A stretch of DNA of 64,000 nt. It comes from Thermotoga maritima MSB8. Lineage in GTDB: Bacteria; Thermotogota; Thermotogae; Thermotogales; Thermotogaceae. A program made the position numbers and the translations under genes. Position 1 is the stretch's first letter, and every line of letters starts with the position of its first letter. The stretch spans positions 386,465 through 450,464 of the forward strand of contig NC_000853.1 of NCBI RefSeq assembly GCF_000008545.1, read 5' to 3'. Below are positions 49,206 to 57,580 of this stretch, piece by piece. The notes below the pieces were generated by a model that was given only the letters and a program-made list of their open reading frames with translations, did no database searches and had not been told where the DNA came from.

Positions 49206-50537
49206 ATGCGTAAATTTTTGATGACTATCGTTTTGATGGTCTCTCTTCTGATTTTCGCGGAGGAGATTACCATCACAGCCTGGACTGTGGGACCCGATAA
49301 TCCATCTTACTACAGGTTCGACAACCTGAAAACAGCTGCGGAGAGGCTAAACAAGATTCTGAAGGATCTGGGAGTCGATCTCACCATCAAGGTTGATGGC
49401 TATTTCGATACCACAGACTGGAGTTCTTTCAAGCAGAAAGTAGTTTTCGGAATCAAATCTGGTCAGACGGTGGACATCATCTGTTCCGGTCACGACGACA
49501 TAGGAGCCTGGGCAAAAGCGGGATACATCATACCTCTCGACGAATACGTGAAGAAGTACTGGGACGAGGTTTACTACGATTTCATCCCATCGCTCTGGGA
49601 ATCAACGAAGTACAAGGGACAGATCTATGGAATTCCTCAGGACACAGAAGCACGGCCTTTCTACATCAACAAGCAGGTTCTTAAGAAACTCGGCTGGTCG
49701 GACGAAGAGATCAATTCCCTGCCAGACCGAATCGCCAGAGGAGAGTTCACCTTCGAGGACTTCATCGAAGTGGCAAGAGAAGCCATTGAAAAGGGCCTTG
49801 TGGAATGGGGCCTCTATCACAGGCCGAAAGCAGGTATCGATTACTACCAGCTCATGATCAGCATGGGCATTGACTTCTACGATGAAGAGAAGGCAGTCTT
49901 TGTTTACAATGTGGAAGAGATGAAAGATTACTACAAATTGCTCTACGACCTTGCAAATACCTACAAGATTCTTCCAAAGAACATGATAGGAACACCGTGG
50001 ACTTCTGTTCACAAAGACGTTACAGGTGGAAAGGTCCTGGCGTGGATGGGCGGAACGTGGAACTGGGCTGAGTGGAAAAAAGATTACGGAAAAACAGAAG
50101 AAGAACTCCAGGAAATGTTCATTCTTGCTCCCGTTCCTAAGTTCAGAGACAGAGGAAGACCAAACACCCTGTCTCATCCGGTTGTTTACATGATCCCAAG
50201 CACGAGTAAGTACCCGGACATCGCGTTCCTTCTGATAACACTTGCGTCTGCTCCAGAGCTCAACATGAGGCATGCGGTTGAGAGTGGACATCTGCCGATC
50301 AGATGGCAGCAGACTGTGCTTCCCGAATACACCAAGGAATTCATCATGATGGAAGGAACAAAGCTTCTGCCGTACTCGGGGTTCATTCCAAACGACGACA
50401 TGTTCAATCTCTACAACCAAATCATCTTCGAAGGAATGCAGATGGCAGAAAGTGGCATGAATCCAGAGAAGGTAGCGGAGGATGTGGCAAAGAGGCTCAA
50501 ATCACAGCTGAAAGATAGAGTAGTGATCATTGAGTGA
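49206..50537 (+). CDS. inoE: Inositol(-phosphate) ABC transporter, substrate-binding protein InoE
   Basis: This is a 443-residue periplasmic solute-binding protein of the MalE/UgpB-like family. Residues 1-~18 (RKFLMTIVLMVSLLIFAEE) are a signal peptide without a lipobox Cys. The mature chain begins ITITAWTVGPDNPSYYRF, and the hinge region GVGGTWNW-like segment AWMGGTWNWAEW (~280) is typical. The T. maritima protein was reported to be specific for myo-inositol phosphate. GGGGGGTGA precedes the ATG. A strong hairpin after it separates it from the permeases, consistent with higher binding-protein levels. Confidence 0.9.
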   Translation: MRKFLMTIVLMVSLLIFAEEITITAWTVGPDNPSYYRFDNLKTAAERLNKILKDLGVDLTIKVDGYFDTTDWSSFKQKVVFGIKSGQTVDIICSGHDDIGAWAKAGYIIPLDEYVKKYWDEVYYDFIPSLWESTKYKGQIYGIPQDTEARPFYINKQVLKKLGWSDEEINSLPDRIARGEFTFEDFIEVAREAIEKGLVEWGLYHRPKAGIDYYQLMISMGIDFYDEEKAVFVYNVEEMKDYYKLLYDLANTYKILPKNMIGTPWTSVHKDVTGGKVLAWMGGTWNWAEWKKDYGKTEEELQEMFILAPVPKFRDRGRPNTLSHPVVYMIPSTSKYPDIAFLLITLASAPELNMRHAVESGHLPIRWQQTVLPEYTKEFIMMEGTKLLPYSGFIPNDDMFNLYNQIIFEGMQMAESGMNPEKVAEDVAKRLKSQLKDRVVIIE

Positions 50538-50553
50538 GGGGGTTCCCCCTCAC
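50534..50553 (+). promoter_or_regulatory. Intercistronic stabilising hairpin inoE/inoF
   Basis: GTGAGGGGG pairs perfectly with CCCCCTCAC around TT, overlapping the inoE stop. It is followed by TTCGCTTTTG, not a proper T-tract, so it more likely protects the inoE mRNA 3' end or terminates partially. Confidence 0.65.
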
Positions 50554-50575
50554 TTCGCTTTTGTGAGGTGATTCC

Positions 50576-51460
50576 ATGAAAAAACTGAAGCCGTGGCTTT
50601 TGCTTTCTCCTCTTCTCATCTTCGTGATCATCTTTTTTGTTATCCCAGTCATTCTCACCGTTGTCATTGCCTTCACTGATATGGATTATTCTTTCACATG
50701 GAATTTTGTAGGTTTCCAGAATTTCAAAGACATTTCCACGGATTTTATAATTCCAAGAGTGATCGCAAACACTTTTATTTATACCTTCGGGACCCTGGGA
50801 CTGTTCAACCTCGGTACCGCTCTTTTGCTCTCTCTTCTCACCACATCGATCAGCGATAGATGGGGAAATTTTTTCAGAACTCTCTGGATGTTACCAAGAC
50901 TCACTCCTTCTGTGGTCTATGGTCTTCTCTGGCTCTGGATGTTCGATCCCACTGAGTATGGACTTGTGAACTTCATACGGGGGCTCTTCGGTCTTCCACC
51001 ACAGGACTGGCTGCACAGCGCTCCAATGTGGATGATCATATTCGCCAATGGCTTCATAGGTGCTTCGATGGGTATGCTGGTTTTCACAGCGGCGATAAAA
51101 TCTATTCCAGAAGATTACTACAGGGCAGCTCGTATCGATGGGGCGAGCTGGTTCATGATAGTGAGAAAAATCACTCTTCCTCTCATAAAGTGGCATTTGC
51201 TGTTTGTAACTGCCTATCAGACTCTTTCACTCCTTGCTTCGTTCGAATACATTCTCATCATCACGGATGGAGGACCTGTTTACAGAACTGAAGTATGGGC
51301 GCTTTACACTTATCACAACGCCTTTTCACACTTCAGATTCGGTTACGGTGCCGCTCTTTCCATCATTTTAGTGATCATAGGTGTGATCTCTGCGTTTGTT
51401 TACATGAAATTCTTCGGTTTTGAATCCCTCATGGAAAAGCCGAAGGTCGAGGTGGAATGA
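50576..51460 (+). CDS. inoF: Inositol(-phosphate) ABC transporter permease InoF
   Basis: This is a 294-residue MalF-type inner-membrane permease with six helices. The ATPase-coupling EAA loop reads YYRAARIDGASWFMIVRKITLPLIKWH (~182-208), close to the EAA---G---------I-LP consensus. It pairs with InoG to form the channel. GTGAGGTGATTCC precedes the ATG. The gene overlaps inoG by 4 nt. Confidence 0.93.
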   Translation: MKKLKPWLLLSPLLIFVIIFFVIPVILTVVIAFTDMDYSFTWNFVGFQNFKDISTDFIIPRVIANTFIYTFGTLGLFNLGTALLLSLLTTSISDRWGNFFRTLWMLPRLTPSVVYGLLWLWMFDPTEYGLVNFIRGLFGLPPQDWLHSAPMWMIIFANGFIGASMGMLVFTAAIKSIPEDYYRAARIDGASWFMIVRKITLPLIKWHLLFVTAYQTLSLLASFEYILIITDGGPVYRTEVWALYTYHNAFSHFRFGYGAALSIILVIIGVISAFVYMKFFGFESLMEKPKVEVE

Positions 51461-52308
51461 TGAAGGTCACTTTCTGGCAAAAGAACTCGGAGAAAATCAG
51501 GAATCTCATAATAATAGTGATCCTTTTTCTCATAACCTCCCCGATACTGATCGGGTATGTTTGGCTCGTTCTCAGATCTTTCAGCGAAGATCTGGTGAAC
51601 GGTTTTGTGCCCACCAAACTCACATTGAAGAATTGGAGATTTCTATGGGAAGAAATTAAAGGCTATCCGAACATATGGCAAACTACCCTGAACACGGCGC
51701 TTTTAGCGCTTGGTGTGATGGGAGTTGAGGTGGCGATTACAAGTCTGGGTGGATACGCTCTGTCCAGGTACGATTTTCCGGGACGTTCTTCGATGATGAA
51801 GTTCATTCTCGCTTTGCACGCCTTCCCGGCGATTTCTCTTATGACGGCTGTGTTCTATCTTCTGTGGACCTTAAAACTTCTCGATACCCTCTGGGGGGTG
51901 ATTCTCCTCAAAGCTTCTCTGGAGGTACCATGGGGCACTTGGATCATGAAGGGATTTTACGATGGTATACCGTGGGAACTCGAGTGGGCAGGACTCGTTG
52001 ATGGTTACAGCAGGTTCCAGGTGTGGAGAAGAGTTCTTCTTCCACTTGTAAAACCCGGGATCGCCGTTACAGCTATCTTCGCATTTCTTTCTGGATGGTC
52101 TGAGTTTGTCTTTGTGAACACGTTCATCTTCTCGCAGAATCTGTGGACTCTTTCCAAGTACGTGAAAGGCTTCATCGGAGACTACAGATTTGCTGACTAT
52201 GGTCTCGTGACCGCTGTTGGATTGTTTTACATGATACCAACGATCATCTTTTTCTTCTTCGTCAGCAAACACATGATAAAACTGACCATCGGGGGAGTGA
52301 AAGGATAA
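51457..52308 (+). CDS. inoG: Inositol(-phosphate) ABC transporter permease InoG
   Basis: This is a 283-residue MalG-type permease with six helices. The EAA loop is WELEWAGLVDGYSRFQVWRRVLLPLVKPGIA (~169-199). It starts with ATGATG inside the end of inoF and ends one base into the inoK start (TAATG), so the three are translated together. Confidence 0.93.
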   Translation: MMKVTFWQKNSEKIRNLIIIVILFLITSPILIGYVWLVLRSFSEDLVNGFVPTKLTLKNWRFLWEEIKGYPNIWQTTLNTALLALGVMGVEVAITSLGGYALSRYDFPGRSSMMKFILALHAFPAISLMTAVFYLLWTLKLLDTLWGVILLKASLEVPWGTWIMKGFYDGIPWELEWAGLVDGYSRFQVWRRVLLPLVKPGIAVTAIFAFLSGWSEFVFVNTFIFSQNLWTLSKYVKGFIGDYRFADYGLVTAVGLFYMIPTIIFFFFVSKHMIKLTIGGVKG

Positions 52309-53387
52309 TGCCCAGTATCAGGGTTGTGAATCTGAAAAAGTACTTCGGAAAAGTAAAAGCGGTGGATGGTGTGAGTTTTGAAGTGAAAGATGGAGAGTTC
52401 GTAGCGCTGCTTGGTCCATCTGGCTGTGGAAAGACCACGACTCTTTTGATGCTTGCCGGTATATACAAGCCCACCTCTGGTGAGATCTACTTCGACGACG
52501 TGCTGGTCAACGACATTCCTCCAAAGTACAGAGAAGTGGGTATGGTGTTCCAAAACTACGCGCTTTATCCTCATATGACTGTTTTTGAAAACATAGCCTT
52601 TCCACTCAGGGCAAGAAGAATCTCAAAGGACGAAGTCGAAAAAAGGGTCGTTGAGATAGCCCGGAAACTTCTCATAGATAATCTTCTCGACAGAAAGCCA
52701 ACCCAACTTTCCGGAGGACAACAGCAAAGAGTGGCGCTCGCAAGGGCTCTGGTGAAGCAACCAAAGGTGCTCCTTTTCGATGAACCACTGTCAAACCTGG
52801 ACGCAAACCTCAGGATGATCATGCGGGCGGAAATAAAACACCTTCAGCAGGAACTTGGAATCACCTCTGTTTACGTCACTCACGATCAGGCTGAGGCGAT
52901 GACGATGGCTTCAAGAATCGCTGTTTTCAATCAGGGGAAACTCGTTCAGTATGGAACACCCGATGAGGTTTATGACTCTCCAAAGAACATGTTTGTCGCC
53001 TCGTTCATAGGTAATCCTCCAACGAACTTCCTGAGGGATTTCTCTGTCTCCGTGGAAAACAAACAAACGATTTTGAAAAGAGACGATGTCATCATTAAAC
53101 TGCCAGAACCAGTTGATGTAAAATTGAAGGAAGTCGTTGTCGGCATTAGACCTGAGCACTGCAGGATTTCCCGCGAGCGTGTGGAAAACTCAATTCCCGG
53201 TGTTGTCTATGTTGTAGAACCATTGGGAAGGGATATAATAGTGAACGTGAAAACGGAGAAAGGAGAGATAATAAAGGTCTTCGGCGACACTGGAAAAGCC
53301 CCACAACCGGGTGAGAATGTATTTCTGGTTCCTGATCTAAGGAAGATTCATCTGTTTAATCCAGAAACGGAGGAAACGATTCTGTAA
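52308..53387 (+). CDS. inoK: Inositol(-phosphate) ABC transporter ATPase InoK
   Basis: This is a 359-residue MalK/UgpC-type ATPase. It has Walker A GPSGCGKT (~38), signature LSGGQQQRVALARAL (~134), Walker B LLFDEPLSNLDA and the switch His in VYVTHDQAEAMT. A ~120-residue C-terminal TOBE/MalK regulatory domain (VVVGIRPEHCRI) follows. Such ATPases can serve several sugar transporters, but its gene is locked to inoG. It provides ATP-driven uptake of the ligand bound by InoE. Confidence 0.95.
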   Translation: MPSIRVVNLKKYFGKVKAVDGVSFEVKDGEFVALLGPSGCGKTTTLLMLAGIYKPTSGEIYFDDVLVNDIPPKYREVGMVFQNYALYPHMTVFENIAFPLRARRISKDEVEKRVVEIARKLLIDNLLDRKPTQLSGGQQQRVALARALVKQPKVLLFDEPLSNLDANLRMIMRAEIKHLQQELGITSVYVTHDQAEAMTMASRIAVFNQGKLVQYGTPDEVYDSPKNMFVASFIGNPPTNFLRDFSVSVENKQTILKRDDVIIKLPEPVDVKLKEVVVGIRPEHCRISRERVENSIPGVVYVVEPLGRDIIVNVKTEKGEIIKVFGDTGKAPQPGENVFLVPDLRKIHLFNPETEETIL

Positions 53388-53401
53388 AAGAAGGTGCAGT
53401 T

Positions 53402-54316
53402 ATGATAAAGGGAATAGGAACCAACGTGGATACAAGGAGGGTAAACGGTTCAATAAAAAGACTGGTGAGTGAACTCGAGTTTTTCAAAAGCATAGGATTC
53501 GATTACGTGGAGATTCCAGCTGCTGGCCTCGATGTGATAGCACGGGGCAGGATCATTAGGAAAAGGCTTGAGCGAGTGAAAGAACTTCTTTCCAACTACA
53601 ATTTCCGATACACGGTTCATGCTCCCGATGTGATAAATCTGAAGATAAAAACCAATCCCTGGCATTACCGGGTTATGGAAGCCACAATAGAATTCGCCGG
53701 TGAGATAAATGCGGAAGTGGTGGTTTACCATTACGGAGAGGTGGATCATTCGATAGATGTTCCCGAGAGAGTTCAAAGAAAGGCTGAAATCGTGGCTCTC
53801 CGTGAATTGGCGGATCTTGCAAAAGAGAAGGGTGTTGTCATAGGCGTTGAAAATGTTGGTCATCCAGTTTCTGAGGTGTTGAAGCTTGTAAGAGCGGTGA
53901 ATCATCCAAACGTGAAGCTCGTCATAGATGTGGGTCATTTGTTTATAGTTTCAAACTACACCGGTATAGATTTCTACGATGAGTTGAAGAAGGGCCTTCC
54001 ATATGCAGTTGAACTGCATCTCAGCGATAACTTCGGGGAGTCTCCGCAGACTTATCAAAAAATACCGGATGTAGAAGCCTTTCGTTTCGTCTATGGAATA
54101 GGAGATCTTCACCTTCCCATTGGAGAAGGGGATATTCCGTACAACAAGGTCTTCAGGATAATCAGAGAGTCTGGTTTCGATGGTATCGTAATTTTGGAAA
54201 TAAATTCCATGGACAGATTCGCTGATGAGTATGCGGACTCCCTCAACCTTCTGAGAAAGCGTCTGATTCTTGCAGCAGACAACAACAAGACTAAAAAAAG
54301 AAGAAAGGTCAAGTGA
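53402..54316 (+). CDS. TIM-barrel sugar epimerase/isomerase-like protein
   Basis: This is a 304-residue member of the xylose isomerase-like/AP endonuclease 2 superfamily, like IolE, IolH and IolO. Likely metal ligands are in VVVYHYGEVDHS (~110), GVENVGHPVSEV (~150), KLVIDVGHLF (~175), VELHLSDNFGE (~203) and IVILEINSMDRF (~262). The basic tail KTKKRRKVK is unusual. It is 14 nt after inoK, in the uptake operon, so it probably acts on an inositol-derived ketose or the phosphorylated ligand. It was not among the enzymes assigned a step in the published pathway. Its 3' end overlaps gldA by 8 nt. Confidence 0.85.
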   Translation: MIKGIGTNVDTRRVNGSIKRLVSELEFFKSIGFDYVEIPAAGLDVIARGRIIRKRLERVKELLSNYNFRYTVHAPDVINLKIKTNPWHYRVMEATIEFAGEINAEVVVYHYGEVDHSIDVPERVQRKAEIVALRELADLAKEKGVVIGVENVGHPVSEVLKLVRAVNHPNVKLVIDVGHLFIVSNYTGIDFYDELKKGLPYAVELHLSDNFGESPQTYQKIPDVEAFRFVYGIGDLHLPIGEGDIPYNKVFRIIRESGFDGIVILEINSMDRFADEYADSLNLLRKRLILAADNNKTKKRRKVK

Positions 54317-55403
54317 GGTTTTTTCTCATCCTTCCGTACCTGTCTGCTGCTTTTAGGGCGAAAAACACATCCTTTGATGTCACAGGTTGGGGTTCGTTGT
54401 GTATTGTTTCATTCTTGTCACAGGCTTTCTCAGCCACTTTCATCAGATCCTCGTCCGAAACACCATCAAGTCCTATCTCTGCCAGAGTAGTGGGTAATCC
54501 CACTTCTTCACAGAAGGAGTAGACCTCTTCGATCATCTTTCTGGGTTTGTCAGTCAAAAACAGTGATGCGAGAACTCCTATGGCCACTTTTTCCCCGTGT
54601 AAATACTTGTGGGTATTTTCCAGAACGGTGAGACCGTTGTGAATAGCATGTGCAGCTGCCAGTCCTCCACTTTCGAATCCCAGACCACTTAAAAGGGTGT
54701 TCGCCTCAACGATTTTTTCAAGGGCAGGTGTGACAGACTTTTCCTCCACCGACCTTTTCGCAAGTACACCGTATTCTAGAAGTGTCTCATAGCAAAGTCT
54801 TGCGAGCGCGTAGGCTGTCATCGAACCAAGTCTTCCCGTCATATTTGGAGCGTATTTCTGTTTACAAGATTCTGCCTCAAACCACGTGGCAAGGGCATCT
54901 CCCATTCCGGCAACAAGAAACCTCGCGGGGGCTTTCGCCACAATCTCCGTGTCTACCAGAACGACATCTGGATTCCTTGGCAAAAACAGGTATCTTTTGA
55001 ATTCCCCGTTTGGTGTGTAAATCACGGAAAGGGCGCTGCATGGAGCATCTGTAGAGGCAATAGTTGGAACAATCACAACAGGCTTTTTCAACTTATAGGC
55101 GACCGCTTTAGCGGTATCGAGTGTTTTTCCGCCACCTATGCCCACCACCACGTCTGTTTCTTCTTCAACAAGACCTGAAAGTCGCTCTATCTCTTCGTCT
55201 GAACACTCTCCACCAAAGATCTGTTTGTTTACCCTGACTTTTGTGAAAGAGCTGAAGAAATTTTCTCCTAGCACGTTTTTGTCCACAAAATCATCGATCA
55301 CCACAAATGCCCTTTCTCCAAAACGAGAAAGTTCTTCTTCTAGAATGTTGATAGCACCTGCCCCCTGAACATATCTACCTGGAAATATGGTGGTTGTTAT
55401 CAT
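54309..55403 (-). CDS. gldA: Glycerol dehydrogenase
   Basis: This is a 364-residue NAD- and zinc-dependent polyol dehydrogenase (glycerol to dihydroxyacetone). The NAD-binding GIGGGKTLDTAKAVAYKL and zinc ligands are present: Asp in GMGDALATWFEAE, His in AAAHAIHNGL and His in THKYLHGEKVAIG. The start at 55403 follows AGGAGGTGA and gives the length of the structurally solved T. maritima enzyme. It lies alone on the minus strand between the inositol uptake operon and the transposon remnant. With gpsA damaged, glycerol and glycerol phosphate metabolism in this strain is worth a look. Confidence 0.95.
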   Translation of the reverse strand: MITTTIFPGRYVQGAGAINILEEELSRFGERAFVVIDDFVDKNVLGENFFSSFTKVRVNKQIFGGECSDEEIERLSGLVEEETDVVVGIGGGKTLDTAKAVAYKLKKPVVIVPTIASTDAPCSALSVIYTPNGEFKRYLFLPRNPDVVLVDTEIVAKAPARFLVAGMGDALATWFEAESCKQKYAPNMTGRLGSMTAYALARLCYETLLEYGVLAKRSVEEKSVTPALEKIVEANTLLSGLGFESGGLAAAHAIHNGLTVLENTHKYLHGEKVAIGVLASLFLTDKPRKMIEEVYSFCEEVGLPTTLAEIGLDGVSDEDLMKVAEKACDKNETIHNEPQPVTSKDVFFALKAADRYGRMRKNLT

Positions 55404-55492
55404 GATTATCACCTCCTACCATTATTATCAACCTTAATTGTTAAATTTTTCACGAAGTATAGAAAAATTTTTATTAAGACTTGCAAAGAGGA

Positions 55493-55689
55493 CTCCATCT
55501 TCTACAAGGTGCTTTAATGTTAGAGAATGGACGTGAACCGCATGTGGAGCGCATCACGATAGAAACAGGAACCGTCCGAGTTCATGCCCGTGGACCGTGC
55601 TCTGGCGGCAGAACCCGAAAAGGGTCTACGATCTATCACGGGTCGAAGCGGAGAGCCTTGCCTTCTATGGAGCAGGGTAGTTCACAATA
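55493..55689 (+). pseudogene. Remnant of an IS200/IS605 element: TnpB 3' end with possible omega-RNA
   Basis: An open frame here reads ...LENGREPHVERITIETGT, then VRVHARGPCSGGR and SKRRALPSMEQGSS. This Gly/Arg-rich, low-hydrophobicity text resembles the disordered C-terminus of TnpB proteins, which usually ends in a (M)-(E/K)-Q-(E/G) segment, and is unlike neighbouring genes. GC content is higher than its surroundings. Upstream catalytic domains and TnpA are absent, so only the 3' end survives. The DNA ends ...GGTAGTTCAC, like an IS605 right end. CCCGTG/CACGGG and GCTCT/AGAGC can pair in pseudoknot order around an ACCC/GGGT hairpin, as expected for an omega-RNA. Identification is by resemblance only. 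The rest of 55404-55492 is AT-rich gldA upstream DNA. Confidence 0.45.
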
Positions 55690-56580
55690 TCAACCAAATA
55701 TACTCTCTAGGATGACAGCCCAGACAGGAAGAGTAAAGATGGCAAAGAAAGTGGTGAGAGTAACACCATAACTCACTGTTTCACTATCGCCACCGAGGGC
55801 GGAGGTGAGAATCACTGCGTTCACAGCAGCAGGCATCGCGGTTTCCAGCACGAAAACCTTGGCTGTGAGTCCTTCAAGACCGTAAATCAGAGCGAAAACC
55901 AGTGCAATGAGGGGGGCAAGGAAGAGCTTATTCACAACGATGATCCCGCCAATCTTTGAAAGATGTCTTCCCAGTTTCAGTTTGGAAACAGACAATCCCA
56001 CGTAAATAAGAAGGTACGGTATGGCAGATTGCTTCAACATCAAAATAGCATTTACAAGCCATTCGGGAAGTTCCCGAAAACTCCAGCCCAATTTTCCAGT
56101 TAGAAATCCAGCAACCAGAGCGTATACGTAGGGAAGTTTGAACAGATTTTTGACATTCACCTTCTCGCCAAGGAACATAGGGAGAACGGCGGAGAACATG
56201 ATGATGTTCAGGGTGGCGTAAACAACTCCGAGAGAAAGTGCTTCTTCTCCCCACAAAGAAAGAAGGATAGGATATCCCAAATAGCCAACGTTTGCGGTAA
56301 CTGCGGTGACGTGAATCACTTCTTTTTTCTCCTTGAAGAGTCTGGAATAAAGATAGAAGATAACAAAAATAATAGCCACTCCAAGTCCGAATTCTCCAAG
56401 AGTTGAAAAACTGGGAGTGTACTCGTTTATGAAGGTAAACGTTACCGTTGGAACCATGACCCAGATTGCAACTTTTGAAGCAAGACCCATTGTTTCTTCA
56501 GAAAAGATTTTCCCCACTGTGTAGCCGATGAGTATGATGAGAAAAGACGGGATTATCGCCGAGAACGTCGTGTAGAGCAT
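55690..56580 (-). CDS. AEC-family (auxin efflux carrier-like) permease
   Basis: This is a 296-residue membrane protein with ~10 helices in two repeats. The family pattern shows in IIPSFLIILIGYTVGKIF at the N-terminus and in ALGGDSETVSYGVTLTTFFAIFTLPVWAVIL at the C-terminus, where the polar ...S.G..LT.FFA.....W core of AEC proteins is conserved. Bacterial members (e.g. MdcF, MleP-like) transport malonate, malate or related organic acids by secondary transport. It is the last gene of the minus-strand operon starting at or before 62119, so its substrate may be an acid or cyclitol handled by the oxidoreductases. The stop abuts the TnpB remnant. Confidence 0.85.
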   Translation of the reverse strand: MLYTTFSAIIPSFLIILIGYTVGKIFSEETMGLASKVAIWVMVPTVTFTFINEYTPSFSTLGEFGLGVAIIFVIFYLYSRLFKEKKEVIHVTAVTANVGYLGYPILLSLWGEEALSLGVVYATLNIIMFSAVLPMFLGEKVNVKNLFKLPYVYALVAGFLTGKLGWSFRELPEWLVNAILMLKQSAIPYLLIYVGLSVSKLKLGRHLSKIGGIIVVNKLFLAPLIALVFALIYGLEGLTAKVFVLETAMPAAVNAVILTSALGGDSETVSYGVTLTTFFAIFTLPVWAVILESIFG

Positions 56581-56593
56581 TCTTTTTCCTCCT

Positions 56594-57580
56594 TCAGATC
56601 AGAACGATCTGCCCTGTATCTGCTGAAAGTCTTGCTTTTAATGCGATCTCGGTGGTGAGAATGGAGTCTTCCGGTGTTACCATACACTTTCCTTGACCAC
56701 GAATTTCCCTCAAGAAATCTTCGAAAATCTGCCCTTTTTCAACGAGTGGTACTTCTCTGTGTCCTTTCTCGTCAGTGAGAAACACTCTTTCATTAATGAC
56801 CTCTACGATTCCTCTGGTTCCCACTATTCTCATTCTGTCGTCGTCGTGGGTAGGGGCACCCTGGGGTCTGAGATAATCTATGGAAAGAGAGGCGAAAACC
56901 TCGTTTTCCAATGTGAAGTGGCAGAGTGCTGTCGTTTCGAGTTCTCCATGGCCTGAATTGTGAAGACGTGAGTGAGTAGCATAAACGGAGAGAAATTTTT
57001 TTCCGGTGATCCAGTGGATCCAGTCAATCGCGTGTATTCCAACCCAGGGAATGGTCCCTCCGTATGTTTCCCTCTTTTTGTAAAAATCTGGTCTTTGTCC
57101 GAGTTTGTATGACTTCTGTGTGTTCACAAGTCTGATTTCACCCACAGCACCTTCACTGACAAGTTTTTTGGCGGTGAGAAAATGTGGCCGGTATCTAATA
57201 CCAAACATGGCTGTGAAGAAAACCTCGTTCCTCACCTTCTGATAGACAGACCTGATCTTTTCCAGATCTTCAAAGGTGGTAGCTATAGGTTTCTCTACGA
57301 AGGCGTGGATTTTCCTCTCTAAAGCTTCTAGCAGGATCTTTCCGTTCAGAGAAAAAACGGTATTTATAACCAGAATATCGGGTTTTTCTTTTTCTAACAT
57401 TTCCCACCAGTTGTTGTATTTCTTCGGTTTTATGTTCATTTCAGATATAGCTTTTTCCAGCTTTGACAAATCTTCTTCTGGTACCCCTGGTGCGATCCCG
57501 GTAATGGAACACTCCTCGTCGAGTCCTTCTAAAGCATATCTGAAATGACCAGAGGAGCCAATTACGCATATCTTCAGCAT
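56594..57580 (-). CDS. Gfo/Idh/MocA-family oxidoreductase (first of pair)
   Basis: This is a 328-residue NAD(P)-dependent dehydrogenase. The N-terminal nucleotide site is CVIGSSGHFRYALEGL, a degenerate GxGxxG. The lysine of the conserved EKP motif (HAFVEKPIATTFEDL, ~95-109) and the substrate-site WVGIHAIDWIHWITG (~180) are intact. Substrates of the family are sugars, inositols and their acids. It overlaps the second Gfo/Idh/MocA gene by 7 nt. The two may act in sequence or as a heteromer on one substrate. No specific function is recognisable. Confidence 0.88.
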   Translation of the reverse strand: MLKICVIGSSGHFRYALEGLDEECSITGIAPGVPEEDLSKLEKAISEMNIKPKKYNNWWEMLEKEKPDILVINTVFSLNGKILLEALERKIHAFVEKPIATTFEDLEKIRSVYQKVRNEVFFTAMFGIRYRPHFLTAKKLVSEGAVGEIRLVNTQKSYKLGQRPDFYKKRETYGGTIPWVGIHAIDWIHWITGKKFLSVYATHSRLHNSGHGELETTALCHFTLENEVFASLSIDYLRPQGAPTHDDDRMRIVGTRGIVEVINERVFLTDEKGHREVPLVEKGQIFEDFLREIRGQGKCMVTPEDSILTTEIALKARLSADTGQIVLI

